64,000 bases of DNA. Source: Stenotrophomonas beteli. GTDB lineage: Bacteria > Pseudomonadota > Gammaproteobacteria > Xanthomonadales > Xanthomonadaceae. A model generated the notes under the pieces. That model was not told the DNA's origin. It ran no database searches and worked only from the letters and a program-made list of their open reading frames with translations. Position numbers and translations under genes: made by a program. Shown here piece after piece: positions 42,256 through 50,516 of the stretch (position 1 is the stretch's first letter; every line of letters begins with the position of its first letter). The stretch spans positions 1 through 64,000 of the forward strand of contig NZ_LLXV01000077.1 in NCBI RefSeq assembly GCF_001431665.1. Reading direction: 5' to 3'.

Positions 42256-42473
42256 CTGGGCACCCCTCGAAAAGAAGTGCGCACTATTGGTGATCCTGTG
42301 ATGATGAGCCATCGGAATCGTTGCAATTGCGCCCAGCGTGCGACTGAACTGAGCGCTACCCTGCACTTCTCCTTGTTGGATGCCTACGCCGCAATTATTG
42401 GAAACTGGAGAAACAGGAGTGCTTGCAGCGATGTGGCGAAAGCTGTCAGCGCGTGCAGATCGCGACAGTCTCT

Positions 42474-42502
42474 GTAGAGCATGGCGTTAGCTCGGCCCCA
42501 CA
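42474..42502. repeat. Decayed SMAG monomer
   Basis: gtagagcatggcgttagctcggccccac resembles a SMAG arm with several mismatches. It lies just downstream of the second DUF805 gene. Confidence 0.4.
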
Positions 42503-42518
42503 AAATGCGAAATCGGAA

Positions 42519-42911
42519 CTAGCGTGGCGCGGGTCCATAGCGGTTTTCGCCCTCCTGGCCGGGGCGAAGCATTTGCAGCAGTACAAAGGCAGGTCCAAGC
42601 GCGGGGATCATGAACGTAAGGCACATCCACCCAGATTGTCCCAGATCTCGAAATCTACGCGCGACGAGTGCATGGAACGGGACGAGGCTGAGCATGATGT
42701 AGCCAAACCAAATGTACGCAAACAGATCGCTCAATCGCATGCCTCCGCCCAGGGCGCCAGGCGGAAGTCGGCGGGAGGTGTATGCGGCGATACCAATGAT
42801 CGACACGCTCACCATGAGCTGAAGAAGGAAGAACAGCCAGAACTCCCGTCTTGATGATCGACCTTTGAAGCAGGCGAAAAGGCGAAAGGGACGTAGTGCA
42901 AGACTGATCAT
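42519..42911 (-). CDS. DUF805 membrane protein 2
   Basis: A 130-residue paralog-like membrane protein. It shows KGRSSRREFWLFFLLQ, RRFRDLGQSGWMCLTFMIPALG and a closing GENRYGPAPR, the same three DUF805 landmarks as its neighbour. Codon use is more AT-rich than the core genes. The ATG at 42911 (MISLALRPFRLFACF) is preferred; an in-frame extension to 42974 is possible. Function unknown. Confidence 0.8.
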   Translation of the reverse strand: MISLALRPFRLFACFKGRSSRREFWLFFLLQLMVSVSIIGIAAYTSRRLPPGALGGGMRLSDLFAYIWFGYIMLSLVPFHALVARRFRDLGQSGWMCLTFMIPALGPAFVLLQMLRPGQEGENRYGPAPR

Positions 42912-43028
42912 GTTGAAGTTGGATGATGGGCGGGTCGCCGAGCGTATCGACCCTGTCTGGAGCATGCGATACAAAAAGTTGCAGATCGCCCCGTCTTCAG
43001 CGCCGTCGCGTCTATTGATGAATCAGGT

Positions 43029-43577
43029 CTATCGATTGGTGGGATCTCTTGTCGTGAGCTGGATCTTCTCTGATTTTGCAAAGGCGTCCTGGGCGTCACT
43101 CAGCCGCTGGAGGTCTCTATCCATGCGCTCGATGGCAGGCTCCAAACGGGCTAGAATCGATGCGGATTGCTCAGTGGTGTAGCCTTCTGGAAGCTCTGCC
43201 AGGGTCACCATGACAGAGAACATGTCTTCGGCGCTTTGTAATGATGTCAGTAGATGCTGGTGAAGATCAGCTGCCTCGGAGCGATGTGTCATGCGTTCTG
43301 CAGCTGTTCGCCGCTCGACGGCATTCTTGTGCGCCACCTGTAGCCGATACCGGAACTTGGAGAGGTCATCCCCGTTATCGATTGCGCCATAGAATTCATC
43401 TGCCCATGGTCCGCCGTTCCACGTATTGACCGTGTCGACCAAGCTGTTCCACTTCGCTACGTTTTCCTCCAGATAGCGGTCATTCGGATAGACGTACCCG
43501 CGCGTATGTGGGAGTGGATCACATGCCGTAAGAAGGCCAAGAGACAGGAGCAAGAGAAGACGGGTCGCGCATTTCAT
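43029..43577 (-). CDS. Putative lipoprotein with coiled-coil
   Basis: A 182-residue protein with lipobox LLTAC (Cys19 from ATG 43577; another ATG lies 4 codons upstream). The mature part is mostly helical and charged: FRYRLQVAHKNAVERRTAAERMTHRSEAADLHQH and ASILARLEPAIERMDRDLQRLSDAQDAFAKSEK are likely coiled coils. Only one Cys. Codon use is AT-richer than the core genome. No family recognised. Confidence 0.6.
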   Translation of the reverse strand: MKCATRLLLLLSLGLLTACDPLPHTRGYVYPNDRYLEENVAKWNSLVDTVNTWNGGPWADEFYGAIDNGDDLSKFRYRLQVAHKNAVERRTAAERMTHRSEAADLHQHLLTSLQSAEDMFSVMVTLAELPEGYTTEQSASILARLEPAIERMDRDLQRLSDAQDAFAKSEKIQLTTRDPTNR

Positions 43578-43589
43578 GTGAGGTGCCAA

Positions 43590-44190
43590 TGGCTAGGAGG
43601 ATGGCTTAAGCCTGTCGTGGTCAGGTGGACCACAAGGTGCTGCGATGCTCGACCCGGAGATCGGGCATCCAGTGGTCCGTGAGTCTAGGAGCATGGATGT
43701 ACGACGCTCAAGGTCAAAAGCGACCACGGGGTGTTGTAGCGGTTAAGTCGTAGGTATTCCTTGGCAGTGATCCAGCAGTTATGGCCTCCTTCATTGATCA
43801 GGCAAGCTCGCTACGAGGTGCGTGCGGTAGTCGGCGACCCGCGAGCGATGCCATCGTCATGGGCGGGCAACCTGCGAGACTGTCGTCGGGTCTTACCAGT
43901 GGCCGCTTGAGCGCATGCAGCTTGTCATTCTGACGACGCGTGGTCAGGTCGATGGCCCGCGCTTGCGAGTGGCAGGGTCTGTCGGGAGCGTCCAGGATGT
44001 GTGCATCGATGGTGGCCGCACCACTCACGCGTTTCTGCGCCCGGATCTGGTCGATGAGCTCACGATCTCAGACGACGGACTGGCTCGAACGACATGCGAG
44101 GTCGTTCGTTGAAGGCGACTTGCCACGCGTGATTGCCAGAAGAATGCATGATGTACGCCCCAGCCGCGCCGACATTGATGGTTCCCTGCA
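43590..44190. other. Gene-poor stretch
   Basis: About 600 bases with only short overlapping open frames on both strands, none with convincing initiation, signal or motif. One minus frame (43798-44028, 76 codons) contains LTTRRQNDKLHALKRPL and could be a worn fragment of a larger gene, for example a mobile-element protein, but I cannot identify it. Probably decayed DNA. Confidence 0.4.
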
Positions 44191-44257
44191 GTCGAGCCAT
44201 GCTCGACTGTTTTTGGCCGCGGTCGAGAAGAGCCAGTCGAGCATGGCTCGACTCTAC
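44191..44257. repeat. SMAG repeat dimer
   Basis: gtcgagccatgctcgact ... agtcgagcatggctcgactctac, inverted pair; the left GTAG head is changed. Confidence 0.8.
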
Positions 44258-44274
44258 AGAAAGCAGAAAGCAGA

Positions 44275-44300
44275 ACGGCGCCGGATTGCCCCGGCGCCGT
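44275..44300 (-). terminator. Terminator of autotransporter 1
   Basis: ACGGCGCCGG and CCGGCGCCGT pair over ten bases with a 6-base loop, followed on the minus strand by TCTGCTTTCTGCTTTCT. Confidence 0.75.
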
Positions 44301-44312
44301 TTCAGTTCTCCC

Positions 44313-46688
44313 TCACCACTTGTACGACATGCTCAGATTGGCGGTGGCTTCGCGGTACCCATGATCACCACGCATCACGCCGAAGCCACCCCAGGCGCTC
44401 AGCCCGGAACGGAAGTCCACGCGCGCACCGGCATTCAGCTCGTAGCGGTTGCGCGGCACGCTGGCCTTCAGCGCCTCATCGTCGAACGCCATGCCGTTGC
44501 TGGCCCCGTCGCGGTACCAGTTGGCCGCCACATACGGGCTGACCGACGCGCCGGCTGCGCTGCGGCCCTCGCCCTGCAGGCGCAGGCCCGCGCGGCCGGA
44601 CAGGCCACTGTCGCCCAGGCTGCGCACCACCGTGCCGTTGGTTTCCTCGTGGCGGTCGGTGTTGCCGTCGGTGTAGACCAGCTGCAGTTCCGGCTGCAGG
44701 CTCAGCGCGGTGCGGCCGATCTGGCCGATACCAATGCGGTAACCCGCTTCCAGCGACGACTGCCAGATGTCCGAGTCGTAGCGTTCCTCGGCCAGGCCTT
44801 CGCCCTGCACGCGGTTGCGGAACTGGCCCCGCTGCACGCTGGCATCCACATACAACGCATCGTTGCTCCAGTTGCCGTACACGCCCAGCGCGCCGCCGTT
44901 GACCTTGCCGCGTGCGCTGTAGCCGGTCAGCTGCGAACGCGAGCTGGCGTCGGACCTGGCCAGCGTGCCCATCACGCCCACGCGTCCCTGGCCGTTGTCG
45001 AACACGCCGATGTCCGCACCCAGCTGCAGGCGCGAGCGGTCCACGCGCAGGTCCAGCTGGTCTTCCACCGCCGACAGCGTGCTCTGGGTGGCATCCACGC
45101 GGGCCCAGCCGCGCACGCCATCAACGGCGGAGGTGCTGCCGCCCTGGCGGTCGCGCCAGCCGTGGCGCAGCAGCTGGTCCATCGCGAACTGGTTGGCCAG
45201 GTAGGCGCCGGCCTCCGGGCGCAGCACCGGCGTGGGGTCGACCGGGTCCACCGGATCGATCGGCGTGCACTCCGGCAGCGTGGGATCCACCACGCACGGG
45301 TCCGGCGTGCCGGCCAGCTCCGAGCGCAGGTACCAGCCACCGTTGGTCGCGTCCTTGAACAGGAAGTACTCGTACTGCCCGCCCACTGCGCGGCCCTGCA
45401 GATCGAACTGCGCATTGGAGGCACCGCCCACGCGGATCAGCTCGATGCCCTTGTCGGTCTTGGCGCCTGCACCGCCGGCATTGAGCACGCGCACATTGGC
45501 CTGGCCATTCGAGTCGCCCTTGATGATCAACTTGTCGGTGGCCGAGCTGTCGTCACCCAGCTGGGTGTTGAACAGCAGGGTGCCCCCGGCGCCATCGAAG
45601 GTATCCACGCTGAGCGTGTTGAAGGTGCTGCCATTGCCCAGCGCCACAGTGCCGGTGCTGCCCAGCGCCAGGTGGCCGATGTTGCTGTCGCCGGTCATCA
45701 GCCAGGTGCTGTCGCTGTCGATGCTGGCCGAGGTGACATTGATGAAGCGGCCATCGATCTGTGCCTTGTTGCGCAGAGACACGTTCAGTGCCCCGAGCGT
45801 GGTGGCGGTATCGAAGTTGACGTTGCCGATCAACCGCGCGTCATCCACGGTGAAGTTGACCGTGCCTTCGCCGGCACCTGCTGCAGGATTGCGGGTGCGG
45901 AGCAGCAGCAGGTTGCCATCACCGGCGATCAGCTGCGAGCCGTTGGCTACGATGATGTCGTACTGCGCGTTGGGAGTCAGCGAGAACGGAGCCACGCGAA
46001 TGGCGGCACCGGTATCGGACTTCAGCACCGAGTTGTCGACCCGCAGCGAAAGACCGCCGGTGAAACCGGGCAGATCGCTTCGACCTGCAAGGTAGGCTGC
46101 CGTGTTGCCACCCTCGACGCGGGACCCGTTCTGAATGGTCATGTCGCCGAAGAACATGCGTACGCCATGACCATTGTTCAGTTCGGTGGCACCAGCGGGC
46201 AATTCGGCACGGACGAAGCTGGAATCGACGATGGCCGAGGCGGTGGTGCCGTTGATGACAGTGCCGTGGGTCAGATCGATGCCAATGAAGCTTGAGCTGT
46301 TGATCCGGCTGCCCACGATATGGGCGGAGGCCGTGTCGTAGACGCTGACCGTACCGTCGCGGACGGTCGATCCGGTCATGTTCAACGCCGAGTTTCCCTC
46401 CATCCGCACCAGCGCACGACCACCGGTAGTGGCCGACGCAATGGTTGCGTTGGTGAGGGAGACGGTGGAGTCGGTGCTGGTGATCGAATCGGTCTGCGCA
46501 CCGGTAACGGTCAGCGTCGAGCCATTCTTCAAGGTCCAGGCTTCCACTGCATCGCCCGCAACAACCTCTGCGGTCTGGTCATCCAGGTCGCCTGCCAATG
46601 CGGCGCCGGTGGACACCGCCGAGAGTGCCAGCAGCAGGCCGCGTGCAAGCGGCCGAAGCGACAGGAGATGGACGGGATGAAGGTTCAT
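44313..46688 (-). CDS. Autotransporter outer-membrane protein 1 (pertactin/AidA-like)
   Basis: A 791-residue type Va secretion protein. A long signal peptide (ends TGAALA, about residue 33) leads into a beta-helical passenger (about 35-470) of repeated strands such as SALNMTGSTVRDGTVSVYD. GGQYEYFLFKDATNGGWYLRSEL marks the pertactin-type end of the helix. A DP-rich linker with two Cys (DPCVVDPTLPEC, then PIDPVDPVDPTPVLRPEAG) precedes the 12-strand barrel (about 510-791), which ends in ATANLSMSYKW, a proper barrel C-terminus. Likely adhesin or surface protein. ATG 46688 preferred. Divergent from a related gene. Confidence 0.9.
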   Translation of the reverse strand: MNLHPVHLLSLRPLARGLLLALSAVSTGAALAGDLDDQTAEVVAGDAVEAWTLKNGSTLTVTGAQTDSITSTDSTVSLTNATIASATTGGRALVRMEGNSALNMTGSTVRDGTVSVYDTASAHIVGSRINSSSFIGIDLTHGTVINGTTASAIVDSSFVRAELPAGATELNNGHGVRMFFGDMTIQNGSRVEGGNTAAYLAGRSDLPGFTGGLSLRVDNSVLKSDTGAAIRVAPFSLTPNAQYDIIVANGSQLIAGDGNLLLLRTRNPAAGAGEGTVNFTVDDARLIGNVNFDTATTLGALNVSLRNKAQIDGRFINVTSASIDSDSTWLMTGDSNIGHLALGSTGTVALGNGSTFNTLSVDTFDGAGGTLLFNTQLGDDSSATDKLIIKGDSNGQANVRVLNAGGAGAKTDKGIELIRVGGASNAQFDLQGRAVGGQYEYFLFKDATNGGWYLRSELAGTPDPCVVDPTLPECTPIDPVDPVDPTPVLRPEAGAYLANQFAMDQLLRHGWRDRQGGSTSAVDGVRGWARVDATQSTLSAVEDQLDLRVDRSRLQLGADIGVFDNGQGRVGVMGTLARSDASSRSQLTGYSARGKVNGGALGVYGNWSNDALYVDASVQRGQFRNRVQGEGLAEERYDSDIWQSSLEAGYRIGIGQIGRTALSLQPELQLVYTDGNTDRHEETNGTVVRSLGDSGLSGRAGLRLQGEGRSAAGASVSPYVAANWYRDGASNGMAFDDEALKASVPRNRYELNAGARVDFRSGLSAWGGFGVMRGDHGYREATANLSMSYKW

Positions 46689-47037
46689 GGTGTTGTCCTT
46701 TGCATGGAGAAGCGAGCGGGACACTGCACGACAACCGGAAACCCCTGTTCAGCGGGGTGACGTATACGACTGCGACTTGTGAAAATTCTGTGAGGCAATC
46801 CGGAAGATGCGAACAAGCGTGTCGGGAACGGCTGCCAGTGTCCGATCGCATCGCCATCGTTCCCATGCAATTTGTTGCAAAGGCGGCTTGCCATATCCGC
46901 CAGGGACGGGTGACGTTAAGGCAGCTGCGCCGGCATTGCGGCCAGGTGCGACATTCTGGCGCAGCCCGCATTGCAATCATTTCGATGGAGGCGCAGGGGG
47001 CATGACGGCAGGCTGTGCGCCCGTCTGGAGATACCCC
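46689..47037. other. Intergenic region between divergent autotransporters
   Basis: 349 bases without a gene. TGTGA-AAATTC-TGTGA (46778-46793) has two Clp/CRP half-sites in direct rather than inverted order, so it is not a normal Clp site. TATAC at about 46763-46767 may be part of a minus-strand -10. An AT-rich stretch with CAATTTGTTGCAAA sits near 46868-46881. Confidence 0.4.
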
Positions 47038-50000
47038 ATGCCTATTGCGCTCCCTCTTCGCCACCCTTTGGCCGCTGCCCTGGCTGCTGCACTTGTTCTT
47101 GCTCCCTCCGCCCGCGCCCAGCAGGTCGTGGCCGACGGTACTCTCCAAGAACCTCCTGCGGGCGAGTACCGCACCACCGAGCCGGTGCTGCCCGGAGACC
47201 CGGCGGGCTACGTGTTCTACGCGCTCAATAATGGTCGCATCGAAACGACGGACGCGATTGTATTGCGCTCCGAGGGCGCGGGCGCCGCCGCTGTCCGGCT
47301 GGAGGGGAGCGGCACAACCATCGATCTGATGGAAGTTGCCGAGATCATAACGCTGGGCGACGGGGCTGCCGGTATGTCCGCGCAGGATCGCGCGCAACTG
47401 CGTGCCGAGAATGTGCGCATCGACACGCAAGGGGTGAACAGCCATGGCATCGAGGCCAACGCTGCCTCGGCGGGCGTGAGTGTGGGCGAGATCACCACCC
47501 GTGGTCGGGGCGCGCATGGACTGGTCGCCAGTGCTGGCGGCTTCATCAACTTCCTGGGAGGAAGCGTTATCGCCGAAGGGGCTAATGCACATGCCGCCCT
47601 GGCCAGTGGTGCCGGCAGCGTAGTGCATATGGAGTCAACAACCCTGACCAGCCGCGCCGCCGGTACGACCACCGCGCTGGCAACGCTGGGCGGGGCGCTG
47701 GAGCTGCGCGACAGCCACGTGGTCCATGAAAGCAATGGCTTTGGTGTGGTCGCCCAAGCCGGAAGCAAGGCCACGCTGGAGGATGTGCACATCCAGATGC
47801 AGGGCGGTACGTCATTCGGCCTGTCCGGCGGTGGTGAGATTGTCATGACCGGTGGATCGATCACTGCGCTGGGTGTGGCCAGCACGGCAGTGAGCCTCAA
47901 CGAGGGACAGGCGCGCGTGGAGAACGTGCAGGTGCAGGGAACCAACGGCATCCTCCTGCACGAGCGGAGCCTGCTGGATCTGGTCGGAAGCACGGTGACA
48001 TCCAGCGGGGTCGCGTTGGACATCAATGGCATGGGCAACGTTGCCAACGTGCAGGGCTCCAGCCTGCACAGCACGGGCGATAACGCCGCCGCAGTACAGG
48101 TTTATCAGGCGTCCACCCTGGACATGCGCGGAAGCGTGATCCGCACCGATGGTGATCGCTCGGTGGGCATCGACAACCGGGCTGGAACCGTGACGCTGCA
48201 GGAGGTCGACATCCTGACCCACGGTGCGTCAAGCCACGGCCTTTACTCCGAATTTCGAGGCTTTGGCAGCCGCCCGCAGATCAACGCGACGCTGTCGCGC
48301 ATCGAGACATCCGGTGCCAGTGCCTTCGGCGCCCTGACGCGTGCAGGAGGCTCGCTCTCGCTTGCACAGAGCCAGGTGCTGACCACCGGTGAGGGCGCAC
48401 ACGGGGTACTGGCCGGCGGCAGTGGCACCCTGGACCTGGCCGGGACCCATGTACGCACCGAGGGCGAGGGCGCGTGGGCGGCGGTGATCAATGACAACGG
48501 TCGGATGCGCATCGACGGTGGTTCGCTGGTAAGCGCCCAGCATGGCGGTGTGTGGGTGCGCAGCAGCCGAGACCCAGGCCTGACCCTATCCAATGGCGCG
48601 TTGGTATCGGGCGGCAATGGCATCGCCTTGGCACTGGATGCGGCCGTGGCTGGACGCTTCGACGTGGTGCTGGAGGGCGGCTCGCAGATGGAGGGCGACA
48701 TCGTCATCACCCCGGAGGATGAGGATGCGGGTCTGGTGCCGCAATCCGAAGTGCATGTGCGCCTGGCGGATGGATCGTTGTGGCAGGGATCGTCGGGTCT
48801 GGTGCAGACGATGGCGATTGAAGGCGGCAGCCAGTGGACACTGACCGGTGATGCCACGGTGGGCGAGCTGCAAGTGCTCAACAGTGGCGTGGCATTGTCC
48901 GACGGAAGCGGCCGCTTCAATACGCTCACCGTGGATGGCGACCTGCACAGCGAGGGCGCGACATTCCTGTTCCAGGGCGCGCTGGCCGGCGATGACAGCG
49001 CGATTGACCGCCTGCACGTGCGCGGCGACACCTCCGGCGACGCGCTGATTGCAGTCAAGAACATCGGTGGCGTGGGCGCGCCGACGGTCGATGGCATCCA
49101 ACTGATCGAGATCGACGGTGCATCACTGGCGAGCTACGCACTGAGCGGCCGCGCGGTGGGCGGATCGTACGAATACTTCCTGTTCCAGGGCGGCCTGGCG
49201 GATCCTGCCGATGGTAACTGGTACCTGCGTTCGCAATGGTTCGATGTCTGCAAGGACAATCCGGCTGCGCCGGGATGCGTGGTCGATCCGGGTCCGGATC
49301 CGATCGACCCGACGGATCCCGTCGATCCGGTGGATCCGATCGATCCGATCCTGCCGCCGCCGGTACTGCGCCCGGAAGCCGGTGCGTACCTGGCCAACCA
49401 GTCGGCTGCCGTCAACATGTTTTCCCATCGCCTGAACGACCGCATCGGTGCCGTCTCGCGGGATGAAGGCCGTGCCGCGTGGGCGCGCGTGGGCCGGCAG
49501 CAGGCGGACTTCAGCGCGGTCGGTGGTCAGCTGTCGATTGATGGCAACACCTCGGTGCTGCAGATTGGCACTGACCTGATTCGCCGAGGCAATGCAGCGT
49601 TCGGTGTGATGATGGGCACGGGTCGTGCCGACAGCAGCGCAGTGTCCGATCTGACCGGCTACAGCGCCAAGGGGCGGGTGCGTGGCAGTGCCATGGGTGT
49701 GTACGGCACCTGGTTGCAGGCGGCTGACGGCACGCAGGGTGCGTACATGGATGCGAACCTGCAGTACGGCCGTTTCGATAACCGGGTGCAGGGTATTGGC
49801 CTGGCGCCGGAGCACTACGATTCGCGCATGGCCAGTGCGTCGCTGGAGACCGGCTACACCTTCAATGTGTGGCAGGGTGCCGCCAGCGCGCTGTACGTGC
49901 AGCCGCAGCTGCAGCTGAGCCATGTCGATTTCCGCGCCGATCGCCACGTGGAGAGCAATGGCACGGTGATCGATCACGCCGATGCCGGTGGCCTGAGCGG

Positions 50001-50280
50001 GCGCCTGGGCGTGCGCGTGTTCGGCCACGGCACTGCAGCCGGCAACACCGTGCAGCCGTACCTGGGTGTGAACTGGCTGCGTGGCAGCGGCAACAGCACG
50101 TTGCAGTTCAACGGTGACGCGCTGGGCGCGGACGCGCCGCGCAACCGCTATGAGGTGCAGGCCGGTGCCGAGCTGAAGATGGGCCAGCGCTGGGGCGCGT
50201 GGGCTGGCGTGAGCGTGCAGCGCGGTGATTACGGCTACCGCAATGTGGGCGGCCAGCTGGGACTGCGCATGGCCTGGTAA
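47038..50280 (+). CDS. Autotransporter outer-membrane protein 2 (pertactin/AidA-like)
   Basis: A 1080-residue type Va protein with signal peptide (ends APSARA). The passenger (about 25-750) is a long beta helix with many repeats of the type GxSxxL..S.V.T.G.GA.GV. Its end YEYFLFQGGLADPADGNWYLRSQW and linker (CKDNPAAPGCVVDPGPDP then repeated DP(T/V/I)DP) match those of autotransporter 1 and lead to a barrel starting VLRPEAGAYLANQSA and ending GGQLGLRMAW. No protease triad seen. Start ATG 47038 chosen for the signal peptide. Likely adhesin; passenger differs strongly from its neighbour while the barrel is homologous. Confidence 0.9.
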   Translation: MPIALPLRHPLAAALAAALVLAPSARAQQVVADGTLQEPPAGEYRTTEPVLPGDPAGYVFYALNNGRIETTDAIVLRSEGAGAAAVRLEGSGTTIDLMEVAEIITLGDGAAGMSAQDRAQLRAENVRIDTQGVNSHGIEANAASAGVSVGEITTRGRGAHGLVASAGGFINFLGGSVIAEGANAHAALASGAGSVVHMESTTLTSRAAGTTTALATLGGALELRDSHVVHESNGFGVVAQAGSKATLEDVHIQMQGGTSFGLSGGGEIVMTGGSITALGVASTAVSLNEGQARVENVQVQGTNGILLHERSLLDLVGSTVTSSGVALDINGMGNVANVQGSSLHSTGDNAAAVQVYQASTLDMRGSVIRTDGDRSVGIDNRAGTVTLQEVDILTHGASSHGLYSEFRGFGSRPQINATLSRIETSGASAFGALTRAGGSLSLAQSQVLTTGEGAHGVLAGGSGTLDLAGTHVRTEGEGAWAAVINDNGRMRIDGGSLVSAQHGGVWVRSSRDPGLTLSNGALVSGGNGIALALDAAVAGRFDVVLEGGSQMEGDIVITPEDEDAGLVPQSEVHVRLADGSLWQGSSGLVQTMAIEGGSQWTLTGDATVGELQVLNSGVALSDGSGRFNTLTVDGDLHSEGATFLFQGALAGDDSAIDRLHVRGDTSGDALIAVKNIGGVGAPTVDGIQLIEIDGASLASYALSGRAVGGSYEYFLFQGGLADPADGNWYLRSQWFDVCKDNPAAPGCVVDPGPDPIDPTDPVDPVDPIDPILPPPVLRPEAGAYLANQSAAVNMFSHRLNDRIGAVSRDEGRAAWARVGRQQADFSAVGGQLSIDGNTSVLQIGTDLIRRGNAAFGVMMGTGRADSSAVSDLTGYSAKGRVRGSAMGVYGTWLQAADGTQGAYMDANLQYGRFDNRVQGIGLAPEHYDSRMASASLETGYTFNVWQGAASALYVQPQLQLSHVDFRADRHVESNGTVIDHADAGGLSGRLGVRVFGHGTAAGNTVQPYLGVNWLRGSGNSTLQFNGDALGADAPRNRYEVQAGAELKMGQRWGAWAGVSVQRGDYGYRNVGGQLGLRMAW

Positions 50281-50300
50281 GAGGCGATGGAGATGCGGAC

Positions 50301-50327
50301 GCGCCGGGTCATGCCCGGCGCTTTCTT
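50301..50327 (+). terminator. Terminator of autotransporter 2
   Basis: GCGCCGGG-TCATG-CCCGGCGC followed by TTTCTT, 20 bases after the stop; it directly abuts a SMAG repeat. Confidence 0.8.
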
Positions 50328-50401
50328 GTAGAGTCCAGCCATGCTCGACTGATCGCACCGGCGGTCTGCACCAATCGCAGTCGAGCATGGCTTGGCTCTA
50401 C
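50328..50401. repeat. SMAG repeat dimer
   Basis: gtagagtccagccatgctcgact ... agtcgagcatggcttggctctac, inverted pair between the autotransporter and the acyltransferase. Confidence 0.85.
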
Positions 50402-50516
50402 AACCGCGTCGAGAAGGGGCCGGACCTGAACCATGTCCATGTCTGTCGCGATTGTCCATTGAATGACTGCGCAAACGGTGGCGATGCTGCCGCCCTGTCT
50501 TCTGCTGGTTGCCCGC

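Noticed and set aside
43798..44112. Possible transposase or integrase remnant
   Set aside because: Short frames on both strands, no DDE or HTH motif that I can recognise; kept only as gene-poor DNA.
44133..46295. 720-codon plus-strand frame opposite autotransporter 1
   Set aside because: Shadow of a certain gene; no motif or signal.
46778..46793. Clp/CRP site between the autotransporters
   Set aside because: The half-sites TGTGA...TGTGA are in direct orientation, which does not fit a two-fold symmetric dimer site.
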